Shown here in pieces: positions 1 through 11,000 of a stretch of 64,000 bases of DNA. A program made the position numbers and the translations under genes. The notes below the pieces were generated by a model that made no database searches, was not told the DNA's origin, and worked only from the letters and a program-made list of their open reading frames with translations. The stretch lies in NCBI GenBank assembly GCA_028690665.1, contig JAQVAV010000003.1:62001-126000 (forward strand). Direction: 5' to 3'. This DNA is from Paludibacter sp. (GTDB lineage Bacteria > Bacteroidota > Bacteroidia > Bacteroidales > Paludibacteraceae). Positions within the stretch are counted from its first letter, which is position 1, and every line of letters starts with the position of its first letter.

Positions 1-675
1 GTAGGTTCGAGCAGCAACATGATTTGGAGCTTTTCCACGCAGAATAATATAATTATTTGATTGTGGAATGATTTGATATCTTAATTTACTTGACAGCCAA
101 GCTTCAAATGAAATCGATTTTTTCTTATTTCCGAAAAGTTGAATAACCATTATCTTATCAGGAAAACTAATAAAAGACTCTCTTTTAAATTTCCCTTCAT
201 TTGTTTCATATCTAACATTTGCTATGGAATTTTGAATATTCAAATCCCGATAGTAATTTTCTACCAGACTGTCTTTTATATTCATTTTTATAAATAAATC
301 TCCCATTGGAAGGTAACGTGCTGAATAGGGTCCGTGAATTTGTCTCCAGATTTTACCAGCCTTTTCATAATCGCCTTCATTAACAGCTTCTCGTGTTTGT
401 TTCAAGATTTCAGGACCTCTAACATTGTTGCCTGCATTGGGAGCTCCAGACCATAAAGTAAGATCATTCAACTGATATCTTTCAGTATAAATTCCACCAA
501 AAACCATAGCTCCGATTTTGCCATTTCCCAAAGGCAAAGCTTCTTCCCAAATTGTTGCAGGTTGGTCATACCAAAGTTTTAGATTTTTATCTTCTGCTTT
601 TATAGATGAAGTTCGTACACCTAGGAGAATTAATAAAATTGAAAATAGGAATGTAATAATTAATGTTTTTCTCAT
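1..675 (-). CDS. GH95 alpha-L-fucosidase, N-terminal part (cut by window edge)
   Basis: Translating back from the ATG at 673-675 gives 225 codons open to the left edge, so the C-terminal two thirds or more are outside the window. The protein starts with a signal peptide (MRKTLIITFLFSILLILLG). The mature start carries LWYDQPATIWEEALPLGNG, then KIGAMVFGG and QLNDLTLWSG.P. This block is characteristic of the N-terminal beta-sandwich domain of GH95 alpha-1,2-L-fucosidases (some members act on L-galactosides). The catalytic residues lie in the missing part. It is the last visible gene of the PUL, 356 bp downstream of GH2, so it may have its own promoter. The family call is firm; exact substrate is inferred only. 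Confidence 0.88.
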   Translation of the reverse strand, partial: MRKTLIITFLFSILLILLGVRTSSIKAEDKNLKLWYDQPATIWEEALPLGNGKIGAMVFGGIYTERYQLNDLTLWSGAPNAGNNVRGPEILKQTREAVNEGDYEKAGKIWRQIHGPYSARYLPMGDLFIKMNIKDSLVENYYRDLNIQNSIANVRYETNEGKFKRESFISFPDKIMVIQLFGNKKKSISFEAWLSSKLRYQIIPQSNNYIILRGKAPNHVAARTY

Positions 676-1031
676 AAACGAACGTTGAGTTTTTTAGATT
701 GTGGTATATTTCAAAAGACCAATCAAGTTGATTTGTTCTTTATTTTAATTTTTAGTCAGTGTAGCCTTTAACATAAAAATAGTTCCGGCTTTTTTATTGA
801 TCATAACCTTGCTTCGAACGAGAGTTCTGAATGACATGTAAAGTATATAATAACGAATGACTTACAAGGAACAATATTAAAAAATATTAGAACGTCCCTT
901 AATCTATATATAACCTTTATCTCTCAATTATGACTTAAAACAATATTTTTTTCAAAGGGACTCAAATTTATAATAATTTCTTTCTGAACTTTAAATTATA
1001 TATTTCTCTCTTAAATTGAATAGCTGAAATA
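676..1031. other. Intergenic, 356 bp, between GH2 and GH95
   Basis: No reading frame of note. It is very AT-rich. On the minus strand TAAATTTG (plus 963-970) fits the Bacteroidetes -7 consensus TAnnTTTG and could start GH95, though it lies about 290 bp upstream. Nothing else is supported. Confidence 0.4.
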
Positions 1032-3497
1032 TTACAGTTGTAAAAAAACTGTTTCCATATTAGCAGACTTAACTCCGGCAACACTTTTCCCTTTATTAAG
1101 TTTTATATTTATAGTAGCCATACCATTACATACCTGTACTTTTCTTGAGCCACCTACTGTTCCCTGGTTATCGACCAATTTACCATCACCCTCAAGTAAA
1201 AATTCCACCTGATTGACGGCATCGAGACATTGCACACCTTTTTCATCTACAAGTTGAACCTGAATAGTTGCGATATCATCAACCTGCTTTAATTTTTTAA
1301 GGATTAATTTAGCCGGGACTCCCCACTTTTCTGTTTGGTAATATTGATTTATCTCATCAGTTACTGTTATTTTCCCTTTATGGGCAACAACCTTAAGGTT
1401 ATTTATCCCTGATTTAAAAATAACATTCCATCGCAAACCTGCAGCCGGAAAATCCTGGCTATTACGTTTTCTAACCCCAACACTTTTCCCGTTTAAAAAT
1501 AATTCAGCCTTCTCGCAATTAGAATAAACCTTAACCATTTTTTGTTCATTAATCTCCCCCCAGCGAGTCGGCCAAGTATGACCGTAAATATGTACCATAG
1601 GCTTTTCTGTCCAATAAGATTGGAAGACATAATAAGATTCTTTTTTAGTAAAATCACGCTGAACAACTCCTTTTTGATTCACATAAGGAATAGGATTATC
1701 AGGCCTTATCGGAGTCGAAAAATCTTTAAATACCCAAAAAGCCGAACCGGTCAGCTTTGGCATAGTTTCCTGCTCTTTAAGATGCCATTCAAACAAATTG
1801 CAAATATAGGATTCGCTCCAGTCACCATCTTTCGATACTCTTGCCGAGCCACCGACCAATGAAGCATCACCAAGTCGTTCATCAACTCCACCGCCTTTCT
1901 GTATATTTTTAAGCACTTTATCCGGATTTTCTGAATGTCGACCGGCATGACTGTCGCCACCCCACTCTGCATGAAAAAAACGAGAAACTTTCTGAATTTC
2001 TTTCTCGGTAACTTGTTTGTATTCAGTAAAACTACCACGATACCAACCTGCCCATATTGAAGGAGAATACACATCAGGAATATCTTTACAGAAATCACAA
2101 CGACGAATAGCCGTTTTACGGGATGAATCTAATTGATGGGCAATTATATTTAATTCAGTCATATACTTGCGAACATCATTTTGATTATACTCAGGAAAAT
2201 CACCGGCCCAATCATTTTCATTTCCAAGGCCCCATAAAATGACAGAAGGGTGATTTTTGTGTTGATTTATCATATTGTGCAACATATTGCGTCCTATCTC
2301 TTTATAATTTTCACCACCGAGCCCACCTCTACACCAGGGAATTTCTTCCCATACCATTATACCGAGACTATCGCATAAATCCAACACTATTGGAGATTGC
2401 TGATAATGAGCCAAACGAATAAAATTGACACCCATATCTTTCATCAACAACATTTCTTCCCTAATTTGAGATTCTGTCATTGCAGCACCTACACCTGCAT
2501 GGTCTTCGTGTCGGTGAGTTCCATGTATCAGGAGTCTTGAACCATTAAGCAAAAAAGGACCTCCTTCAACAAATTCGTAATTACGGAAACCAAAATTTTC
2601 TATCACACTTTGTTCCCCAGATTCTGAACTAATTGTAATTCTGCAAGTATACAAATTAGGTTGACCGGGTGACCATAATTGAGGATGCTTGATTGTCGTT
2701 GAAAGAAGTTTGTTCTCTCTTGTGAAATTTGAAATTTCCGTCTCTTTTGTCAAAACCACTCTTTTGGCATGATCCGATATCTCAATTTTTATTTTTACAT
2801 TTAAAGCGGATGAATAATTCAATAAATTAATGCTTATATCCAACTTTCCAATATTCTTTTTTATATCTAACGAAGGATATATATTTACTTTTTCGATAGA
2901 TAAAGCAGGAACATATTCAAGATTCAGATAACGATAAATTCCTCCATAAATATTAAAATCAGATAAATCAGATGGCATCATTTCTAAATCACGGGAATTA
3001 TCACATCTGACTTCTATCGGGATTGTACCTGCATATCTATCTGTCAATTTTGTATCTTTCTGAAATTCTTTTATGGCATCAGTTATATCCACCCGCCATT
3101 CATCATATCCCCCAATATGAGAGCCAACTTTTATGGTATAAACAAAAACATCCGTTTTTTGCCCGGCACCTTCAAAATGAAGAATTGTATGACCGGATGG
3201 ATAAGGATTATTTACTTTAATCTGAGTTTTATACCAACCAGGGCCCTGGTAATAATTTACATCAGGATCCACAGCATCAGTTGCATTAAAACAATGAGGT
3301 AAATTTACATTTTTCCACACAGGAACACTTTCCGGACTTCCATCTACTATGGGCCTTACGGCTTCCCAAACACCTCCAAGATCACCACGGAGGAACTGCC
3401 AGTTAGTATTCAGACGGATTTTATTTGTTTGAGAGTTAATAAGTACAGAAAAAGATGATGTAAAAACTAATGTTATAATTAAACGTAGATATCTCAT
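1032..3497 (-). CDS. GH2 family glycoside hydrolase (beta-galactosidase-like), secreted
   Basis: An 821-residue exported enzyme. Signal peptide at about 1-22, jelly-roll sugar-binding domain at about 25-205, immunoglobulin-like domain at about 205-305, TIM barrel at about 310-640, and C-terminal beta domains to the end. The proposed acid/base is Glu427 in LWGLGNEN and the nucleophile Glu511 in FFHAEWGGD, both in the usual GH2 positions. I see no Asn-x-Lys motif of the kind used by beta-glucuronidases, so a neutral exo-activity such as beta-galactosidase is more likely, but GH2 is multispecific. It is 94 bp downstream of the GH43-like gene in the PUL and is expected to trim side chains or oligosaccharides in the periplasm. 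Confidence 0.9.
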   Translation of the reverse strand: MRYLRLIITLVFTSSFSVLINSQTNKIRLNTNWQFLRGDLGGVWEAVRPIVDGSPESVPVWKNVNLPHCFNATDAVDPDVNYYQGPGWYKTQIKVNNPYPSGHTILHFEGAGQKTDVFVYTIKVGSHIGGYDEWRVDITDAIKEFQKDTKLTDRYAGTIPIEVRCDNSRDLEMMPSDLSDFNIYGGIYRYLNLEYVPALSIEKVNIYPSLDIKKNIGKLDISINLLNYSSALNVKIKIEISDHAKRVVLTKETEISNFTRENKLLSTTIKHPQLWSPGQPNLYTCRITISSESGEQSVIENFGFRNYEFVEGGPFLLNGSRLLIHGTHRHEDHAGVGAAMTESQIREEMLLMKDMGVNFIRLAHYQQSPIVLDLCDSLGIMVWEEIPWCRGGLGGENYKEIGRNMLHNMINQHKNHPSVILWGLGNENDWAGDFPEYNQNDVRKYMTELNIIAHQLDSSRKTAIRRCDFCKDIPDVYSPSIWAGWYRGSFTEYKQVTEKEIQKVSRFFHAEWGGDSHAGRHSENPDKVLKNIQKGGGVDERLGDASLVGGSARVSKDGDWSESYICNLFEWHLKEQETMPKLTGSAFWVFKDFSTPIRPDNPIPYVNQKGVVQRDFTKKESYYVFQSYWTEKPMVHIYGHTWPTRWGEINEQKMVKVYSNCEKAELFLNGKSVGVRKRNSQDFPAAGLRWNVIFKSGINNLKVVAHKGKITVTDEINQYYQTEKWGVPAKLILKKLKQVDDIATIQVQLVDEKGVQCLDAVNQVEFLLEGDGKLVDNQGTVGGSRKVQVCNGMATINIKLNKGKSVAGVKSANMETVFLQL

Positions 3498-3591
3498 ACA
3501 ATAATTTTTGAAGAAATAATAATCAAATTACCCTCATTACGGATATGATAGTATTGAAATTAAATTCTGAAAAACATAAAATACTTTTTCA

Positions 3592-4584
3592 TTATTTTGT
3601 TTTAACACCTAAATATCCATCTGGTAAATAATCTTTTATCGGATTTACAACAATACGTGATGAACCTTTACCTTTAGCAGGCAAACATGCTGTGAACAAG
3701 GCCTGTACTTGCCCATTGTCATCTACATAAACAAATGGCCTTTCTCTTCTGCTAAATATTTCTGTCGAATTATCATCAAAAGTTACTGTTTTAGTATAGA
3801 CAGGTTCTGTCGTGACAGACTTAAAAATCTCTCCATCAAATGAATAATATTGTGCTCCTGCTTTTCTCATCCCAGTTAAGTCCCCATTTAAATCACTACA
3901 AAGAACATAGAATATGTTTCCATTCAACCAAATAGTGGGATCTTCAAACTGAGCATTTTCAGGAAGTAAGTTTTCACCGCCTTTAACAATGGAGTATTTT
4001 CCGTCAAAAGACTTTGCTGAGTATGCCTGAGCAATTCTGTGGTTTTCTACTGTTTTTCGTCCCAATGCGTAAATACTCCCATCAGGTTTAACTACTGGGG
4101 CTACGTTGCTAAATGTCATTACCACATTATTGGAACGGATCCATGGACCATTAATCGAAGACGCATAAGCATATCCTGTTTCGCCGGATGTTGATGAATA
4201 ATATAACACAAAATATTTTCCTGATTTTACAACTCGGGGATTGTGAACCCGTTCATTATCCCAATAACCATCACGTTTTTTAATAACAACTTCCTGAAAA
4301 GTATATGGTCCATATAAATTAGACGACGTTGCTCTAATAATTTCAGAATGTGTAGTCCAACCTGCCATACCATAAACAGCCGGCCAACGTGAGGCAAACA
4401 TATGATACGTTTTACCAACTTTAATAACCGACGGACACCACAGCATATAATCGTCCATAGAAAAACCACCATTTTTAATCGCTGGTTGAATTGCAACTTT
4501 CATACTTTTTATTTCTTGCGAAAACACATTTTGTGCACTTATAATTATCAGTATGATGAATACTGTTGTTATTTTGTTTCTCAT
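3592..4584 (-). CDS. GH43-like five-bladed beta-propeller hydrolase, secreted
   Basis: 330 residues with a signal peptide (cleavage near SAQNVFSQ). The body has propeller features: DDYMLWCPSVIKVGKTYHMF near the start, HNPRVVKSGKYFVLYYSST, and FEDPTIWLNGNIFYVL. These resemble GH43/GH117-type proteins that database pipelines often call sucrase or glycosyl hydrolase. The first-blade Asp and later Glu/Asp expected of this clan are plausible (Asp in DDYMLW, Asp in FEDPTIW), but I cannot assign a CAZy family from memory. It lies between the PKD-like lipoprotein and GH2 in the PUL. It is probably an exo-acting glycosidase on a side sugar. Confidence 0.7.
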   Translation of the reverse strand: MRNKITTVFIILIIISAQNVFSQEIKSMKVAIQPAIKNGGFSMDDYMLWCPSVIKVGKTYHMFASRWPAVYGMAGWTTHSEIIRATSSNLYGPYTFQEVVIKKRDGYWDNERVHNPRVVKSGKYFVLYYSSTSGETGYAYASSINGPWIRSNNVVMTFSNVAPVVKPDGSIYALGRKTVENHRIAQAYSAKSFDGKYSIVKGGENLLPENAQFEDPTIWLNGNIFYVLCSDLNGDLTGMRKAGAQYYSFDGEIFKSVTTEPVYTKTVTFDDNSTEIFSRRERPFVYVDDNGQVQALFTACLPAKGKGSSRIVVNPIKDYLPDGYLGVKTK

Positions 4585-4709
4585 AATTCTTGAAAAATAT
4601 TTTTTACTGTAAATCTTTTATCTATCCTAAGTAAGAATATCGGAAGTTCTTCTTTATTAAAAAGATTCATACAAAGTAAGTATTATGTTTTTATATGATT
4701 GTAATCCAA

Positions 4710-5708
4710 TCACTCAGGTATAGTTTTTAAAATCCGGCCATCGTTTACAATGTAAAAATCGTCAAACCAGAGAGTTGTTGAACCTGGGAAAGTCCAATTT
4801 ACCTGGTTGCAAACAGGAGTTTCATTAGGATGTAATCGCAGCCACGTCCTTATAGCGTCGCTACTACAAACCTCCTGATTATTTCGGTAAGCATAAAAAA
4901 TAGTGTCTGCATCAATACTCATACTGAAGTCTTCGTATGAGTTCTCAGTCATCGTTCCAAGTACATTTACTGCATCAGGAAGCAAATCATTCAGAGTACT
5001 CTTTGCAGTATTAGGCTGGTAAGTTTCAAACTGAATTTTTAGATTTTTTGTGGTACTGGTTGCCTCAGGCAGAAACTGCCATCTTATTTCTCTTATATAA
5101 GGAGATGCAAGATCTTCAGGTTGCATAAAATAGATTCGATATTGCAGGTAAGATGTGCTATTTTTGAACGTTTCGAATCCGGCGTTAGAAAACACAGAAA
5201 ATGGAATTTTCAAGCTATCCGTCGTTGTCAACCTACGAAAATAGCCATAGCTTGTTTCACTCGTACCAACACATTTTGCTTTATGCTGATCTAAATCGTA
5301 GCTTACTGTTGCTTTTGACGAAGTCCAACCAGCCAAATTTAAATCATTATCGAAATTTTCAAAAAAGAAATAACTGACTTTCATCTTTGTTTCGCGTATA
5401 CTCACTTTATTTCCAACGGTGGCAGTTACAGTAACTGTATACTCTCCGGGAACGTTGGGAGCTACCCACAGATTTTCAAATAAATACTGCGGTCCGGTAA
5501 AATAACCGCCATCACACTTCCAGATATATTTCACATTTGTTAAATCTTTAGTGTCAGTACCAGCCCAAACTACCACCTTTTCGCCAAAATAAAAAAGTTC
5601 TCCAAATTTGCTTAGCGTTTTTATTTCTACATCATCGTCGGAACAAGCCGAAAAGAGTAGAATAAAAAAAACTATAAGAAAGCTATTTATCAGATGTTTC
5701 ATATTCAT
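4710..5708 (-). CDS. PKD-like domain lipoprotein of the PUL (putative surface glycan-binding protein)
   Basis: 332 residues. The lipobox is LLFSACSDDD, with acidic residues right after the cysteine, the pattern that promotes surface export of lipoproteins in Bacteroidetes. Residues about 30-110 look like a PKD/Ig-like fold (YIWKCDGGYFTGPQ, then PGEYTVTVTATVG). The rest (about 115-330) is beta-rich and may be a jelly-roll carbohydrate-binding domain. It starts 1 bp after the FAS1 gene stop, so the two are translationally linked. Its position after SusD matches that of SusE/SusF-type surface glycan-binding proteins. Met3 is an alternative start. Confidence 0.7.
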   Translation of the reverse strand: MNMKHLINSFLIVFFILLFSACSDDDVEIKTLSKFGELFYFGEKVVVWAGTDTKDLTNVKYIWKCDGGYFTGPQYLFENLWVAPNVPGEYTVTVTATVGNKVSIRETKMKVSYFFFENFDNDLNLAGWTSSKATVSYDLDQHKAKCVGTSETSYGYFRRLTTTDSLKIPFSVFSNAGFETFKNSTSYLQYRIYFMQPEDLASPYIREIRWQFLPEATSTTKNLKIQFETYQPNTAKSTLNDLLPDAVNVLGTMTENSYEDFSMSIDADTIFYAYRNNQEVCSSDAIRTWLRLHPNETPVCNQVNWTFPGSTTLWFDDFYIVNDGRILKTIPE

Positions 5709-5709
5709 A

Positions 5710-6375
5710 TTATTTTAATCCTAATTGAAATTTAGTTGGAGGGTTAACAAATTTATCCATCACATGCACAGCACCTGAATTCAGGCACTCAAGTCCGGGT
5801 GTCCGTGGTTTCAATGATTCAAATGCCGTATTTGACAAATTATTTTGAATATACAGATATGCATATCGGTCATTTGTCAAAACAAAACTCATTTTACAGG
5901 TGTCTCCACTGGCATAAGTTGGTGCCCAGACTCTTGTTGCGGTCAATTGAGCATAATTGTAAGTTCCTTTCACAACATGGTATTTTAAAAATTCTCTTAT
6001 TATAGTAGTATCGTAATCGCTCCATTTACTTCCGTAAATCATTTTAGTCGCATCAATCGGATTGGGTACTTTGTTTATATAGAAGTAGGAATTCTTATTT
6101 GTCAAGTCGGTAAGGGCATAATTTGTGAGTAACAAATAGGTATTGTTCTCCTTATTATAAAGCGTGTCCAATCCAGTATATTCAATTGCTTTAAGCATAC
6201 TTGAAAATATATCCTTCCTCGAATTCATATATTCAAGTACAGTTTTATTGGTTTGTGGATCAATTGAACTATTTTTATACTCGTAATCTTCTTGCAAATC
6301 ATAACCAAAAAGGCTGCAACCTGTCATTAAAATCGAGCACAGTATTGTTAAAACTATTTTTATTGTATCTTTCAT
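5710..6375 (-). CDS. FAS1 (fasciclin) domain lipoprotein
   Basis: 221 residues with lipobox LMTGCSLFG. The body matches one FAS1 domain: TVLEYMNSRKDIFSSMLKAIEYTGL, then NNTYLLLTNYAL, IIREFLKYHVVKG, and the C-terminal LNSGAVHVMDKFV. FAS1 domains mediate adhesion or ligand binding. The gene lies 65 bp after SusD and 1 bp before the PKD-like lipoprotein, in the slot where glycan-binding proteins normally sit. It is likely surface exposed and part of the SusCD outer-membrane complex; that role is inferred from position. Confidence 0.8.
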   Translation of the reverse strand: MKDTIKIVLTILCSILMTGCSLFGYDLQEDYEYKNSSIDPQTNKTVLEYMNSRKDIFSSMLKAIEYTGLDTLYNKENNTYLLLTNYALTDLTNKNSYFYINKVPNPIDATKMIYGSKWSDYDTTIIREFLKYHVVKGTYNYAQLTATRVWAPTYASGDTCKMSFVLTNDRYAYLYIQNNLSNTAFESLKPRTPGLECLNSGAVHVMDKFVNPPTKFQLGLK

Positions 6376-6440
6376 ACGTTTAATTTTTTATTTTTATTAA
6401 TCATTGTCACATTGAATCACTAATCATCAGTTAGAAATGA

Positions 6441-7973
6441 TCATTCGGAATAAGGAAGGTTTTGATCACCTCTCAATAACGGATTCGCAGCAAAAGCAGT
6501 CGATTCAATCGGGAAAAGAATACGGCCTTCATTTTCCCCTGTATAGCTGACCGAACCACTTCGTGCGGCCATTACCGGATCCATTATTTTATGAAAATAA
6601 TCGTAGGATACATCACTGACCTCTATTAAGTCAAACCATCTTTTCCCTTCTCCTAAAAATTCGATTCTACGTTCTTCCATGATACAATCAAGTACTCCGG
6701 AATCAGGGTTTGTAAAATCAGCTAATTTTGCCAGCACATAATAACCGACTCTCATTCTTGCCGTATTTACGATATTAAGAGCTTTCTGGTATTCGCCCCT
6801 TCGATAATAAATTTCGGCCTTCAATAATTCTATATCGGCATATCGATAGATGGGAATTTTTGCATTACACATATTCACAGGTTCATAAACAAAACCGCCT
6901 GTCCTACTTTCGCCTGTTCGTACCAGTTTGTCATCCCATGGGTAATACTTTCCACATTTATCTTGCAAAGTAGATTGTGTCGAATTATAAGTTATTGTAT
7001 CAAAACACAATTGCCATCGGGTGTCAATATTTCCATTTCTATTTCTATTCACCAGAATCTGAAATAAATCAGGTGCTATTGAAAATGTACTTGTATTACT
7101 GCTACTACCAAGACGCTGAGCGATTCCACTTCCTCCATTATCTTGTAATTGTTCAAAGTAGAGGCTAAAAATAGTCTCTGTTGAGCCATCCGGTTCTGTA
7201 AATATTTTTTTCCATTCAGCGCTGTTTAAAACCCATTTATAATAGTTCAGTGCTTCTAATTTTTGAATGGATTGTTCAGCCAAATCGTATTCTTTAAACC
7301 ACATGTGTACATCCGTTTTGAGTGCATAGGCGGCTCCCAACGAGAAATAATATTTTCGATTAGTAGGGCTAATATTACTTATACAACTATCTAAATCATT
7401 TAATATGACTTTTTTGCACGAATCAATCGGTGAACGTTCGAAATAAATATTTTGCGATAATGATTCGATCGGGTCATTGCCGACTATGGGGACTCTCCCC
7501 CACACGCGGGTGGCATAAAAATACATTAACGCCCGTAAACCATAATATTGCCCCATGTAATCTTTGTAAGTTTCACTATTTCCATCAACATTGTTTTCAA
7601 TCATTTTCGCGGTATATTTCAGTCCGAAATTACAACGGGCAATAGTTGTATATATATTTTTCCAACTTGTTAAGACTACCAAATCAGCATCACCCGCAAC
7701 CAAGGTATTGGTAGTTACTTTAACTTGCATAGTGCCCACACCATTCGAAACAAAATTGTCGGAACGTGCTTCCCCCCAATCTAATACCCCAGTTCGCAGG
7801 GTAGTCTGAAGGGCATCGTACGTACCAGCCAACCATAGATCTGCATCTTCTTTTGATTTCCAAAAAGTTTCAGGAGAAGCTGCTGAAATAGGATTTCGAG
7901 ACAGGAAATCTTCACATCCCGAAAACGCTACTCCACAGAATATAATTGTCGCTATTTTAATTATGTTTTTCAT
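6441..7973 (-). CDS. SusD/RagB family outer-membrane nutrient-binding lipoprotein
   Basis: A longer frame opens at 8063, but Met31 at 7973 is preferred because it directly begins a lipoprotein signal (MKNIIKIATIIFCGVAFSGCEDFL). The mature N-terminus CEDFLSRNPISAASPETFWKSKEDADLWLAGTYDALQ is classic SusD, followed by TPR-like helices and the C-terminal RRIEFLGEGKRWFDLIE motif. It acts as the substrate-capturing lid on the SusC barrel. The true start lies 102 bp after the SusC stop. Length (510 residues) is usual for the family. Confidence 0.95.
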   Translation of the reverse strand: MKNIIKIATIIFCGVAFSGCEDFLSRNPISAASPETFWKSKEDADLWLAGTYDALQTTLRTGVLDWGEARSDNFVSNGVGTMQVKVTTNTLVAGDADLVVLTSWKNIYTTIARCNFGLKYTAKMIENNVDGNSETYKDYMGQYYGLRALMYFYATRVWGRVPIVGNDPIESLSQNIYFERSPIDSCKKVILNDLDSCISNISPTNRKYYFSLGAAYALKTDVHMWFKEYDLAEQSIQKLEALNYYKWVLNSAEWKKIFTEPDGSTETIFSLYFEQLQDNGGSGIAQRLGSSSNTSTFSIAPDLFQILVNRNRNGNIDTRWQLCFDTITYNSTQSTLQDKCGKYYPWDDKLVRTGESRTGGFVYEPVNMCNAKIPIYRYADIELLKAEIYYRRGEYQKALNIVNTARMRVGYYVLAKLADFTNPDSGVLDCIMEERRIEFLGEGKRWFDLIEVSDVSYDYFHKIMDPVMAARSGSVSYTGENEGRILFPIESTAFAANPLLRGDQNLPYSE

Positions 7974-8075
7974 ATCTGAAAATTGTTTTAAAAAAGTCGC
8001 GTGGAACTTGCATATCCGATTTTTATCCTCATTGGTAAATATATGTATGTCTGCTTGTTTCATAATAATTTTATT

Positions 8076-11000
8076 TTATAGTGATACATTTATACTGAGG
8101 CCAAATTCTCGTTTACGAGGATACCGCCCTTTATCTTTACCCGGTTTTAGTACAGAATTCTGTGCTACTTCAGGATCGTATCCTGTATAATTTGTCCATG
8201 TAGCCAAACCATTGCCATATAAATATATAGAAGCCGCCGTTAATCCTACTTTTTTTATTAATTCTGAATCCATAGTGTAACCAAACCGTATGGATTGCAA
8301 CCGGATAAATGATCCATCTTCAAGAAAATAGCTGTCATCTGTTCGCGCATTATTTGCCGATCTGTCATTTGCATTATATAGCGGAGTTATTTGTCCCGGA
8401 TATTTCCAAAGATTATACACAATAAATGGAGTAGGTGTAGATCCAGAACTTATTAAAGCTGCACTATTCCTATTCATTTCATTGTAAATCATATTTCCAA
8501 AGTTTCCATAAAAAGAAAACGACAAATTAAAATTTTTATAGGTCAACGTATTAGACCATGAACCATACCATTTGGGCTGTCCACTTCCAAGTACCTGACG
8601 GTCTTCACTATTGACATCTCCATCAACATTCCCATTTTTATCTGCGACTTCTTCCCATATTACATCTCCACCTTTACAAACTATACCATTGGTAGTTTTG
8701 CTTTTCACCGCCCCTGTATAAGAGGAACCATCGGGTAAAAGATATTCCAGCACACTGGGTTTCCTGTCTTTCCCAATTATTACATTTCCTTGTGCATCTT
8801 TTTGAAAGACAGGAATTAAATTCGTTTTGAAATCTTCTGTCCATGCATTCGATTCATCATACTGATAAATACCCTGATATTTGTAACCATAAAAGGCACC
8901 GGCTTCATAACCTTCGCCTATCCACCAAATATCATCTGCCCTGTTAACCCCAGCCAAATCGGTAATTACATTTTTATTTTGCGAATAATTAATTGTCGTT
9001 AACCATGAAAAATCGTTCATTTTAACCGGCGTAGCTGAAAGCGTTATTTCCAACCCTTTGTTTTGCATTGCTCCAAAATTTGTCCACGCATAAGTGAAAC
9101 CCGATTCCTGAGGCAACGAAGTCAAATACAATAAATCTTTAGTGTTCTTTATGTAATAATCGACTACCATGTTTATGCGCCCATCCAAAAACATCAAATC
9201 TAATCCAACATTTGATTGCCTTGTTTCTTCCCACTTCAGATTCGGATTTCCTAATGTAGTATTGGGAATAACCCCGGACACATCGTTATAATAATAATCT
9301 CCAAAAATATATTGATTCTGTGAGTCGTAATTGCCAATCCGCTCATTTCCGGTGACTCCCCAACCAAATCTTAATTTTCCATCGGATAACACCTTACTTA
9401 TTTCGTTGGCAAAGGATTCATCGGTAAAACGCCATGCCCCTGAAACAGACGGGAACCACCCCCAACGATTGTTTGCACCAAAACGTGAAGAGCCATCTCT
9501 GCGTATTGTTCCATTAATCAAATAACGGTCTTTGTAGCTATAACGCCCGCGTAAGAATATGCCGATCATCGAATGATCCTCCTTGTTCGAAGTACATAAT
9601 GTCGGGTCTAATTCTGAAATTGAATTTCCGGTAGTAACAACTTCCGAAACATAATTAATTCCACCAAGACTACTAAAAATGGTATTCCAGTCTTCTACAG
9701 AAGTTCCAAGAGTAGCTTCTACGGCATGTGTTTTTTTGTTAAATTTCCGTTTAAATGTCAAATACGATGTTGTAGAAAGATAGGTATTCCAATAACTTGT
9801 TTCGCTTCCACTATTAACTTTTGGCTTAGCGGTACTCAATAATTTTGAATTGAATTTTTCATTCCTTTTCAAGTCGAATTTCCCTGACACATCGGTATGA
9901 AATATGAAGCAAGAACCAAGATTTACATTTACTTCTTCTATAAAATTTAAATTATATTGATTTGTTTCATTTTTTCGAAGGATTTCTTCTGCGATAGGAT
10001 TTTTTTGTCCCGCAATATCATAGGCAGGTGTTCCATCAGGAAAAGTAAGAATAAAATAAGGATTTCTTAATAATGCTTTTACTAAAACCATACCTTCGTT
10101 TATTTCATTTCTACTCGTTTTTGAAAAACCTATACGGGTGGCGGTTTTTACAATTTTGTTGGGTACATAATCTATGTTTACCCTCCCTGTTAATCTTTTC
10201 AACCAACTATTGCGAACAATTCCAGTTTCATCGTAATACTGTAGGCTATTAAAATACTTCAATTCTCTGGTTCCTCCCGTCAAACTCAAATCAAGCTGAT
10301 TACGAACGCCTGTCTGAGTCAATATATCCTGATAATCATTGTCTGTATTAGTCGTCAGTGCAGTAGAATCATTCAATGTTTTGGTTACCCCGGGTAAGGT
10401 ATAAATTCTATTTTCGAATATTCTACGCTCCAATGAGTTTGCCTGAGGTAATTTATGAGACAATTGAGAATATGATCTCAAATACTTAGCATCTAATTTG
10501 GGTTTGCCAGCATTACCCTTTTTAGTTGTAATAATAATAACACCGTTAGCTGAACGAGATCCGTAAATAGCCGACGATGAAGCATCCTTTAACACTTCCA
10601 CTGATTGAATATCATTCGGGTTAATATCATCAATTCTATCCACCGTCATTCCATCCACAATAAACAGGGGAGCAACACCATCATCTGACAACGTAGAAGT
10701 TCCACGAATACGAATACTGGACTCTTCTCCAGGTGCCCCCGAAGCGTTTGAGACCTGCACTCCAGATGCGGCTCCCTGTAATGCGTCAAGAACGTTCACA
10801 CTCATTTTTTTCTCAATTTCTTTTTCGTTAACAGAAACAATAGAGCCGGTTATATCTCTCTTTTTCATCGTTCCATAACCTGCTTCAACTACAACCTCAC
10901 CCAATTTTAAGGCATTCTCTGTCATTGCAACATTTAACACCGAAGTTGCCACTTTTATTTCTTTGTCTTTATATCCTATGTATGAGAACTTAATTACATC

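Noticed and set aside
920-985. Loose similarity to the GH88 operator repeat upstream of GH95
   Set aside because: Only short blocks (TCTCAA, CTTAAA) match, the spacing is about 33 bp rather than 21, and the placement relative to the -7 box is wrong.
7974-8063. 30-residue N-terminal extension of SusD
   Set aside because: The residues are charged and precede a perfect lipoprotein signal at Met31.
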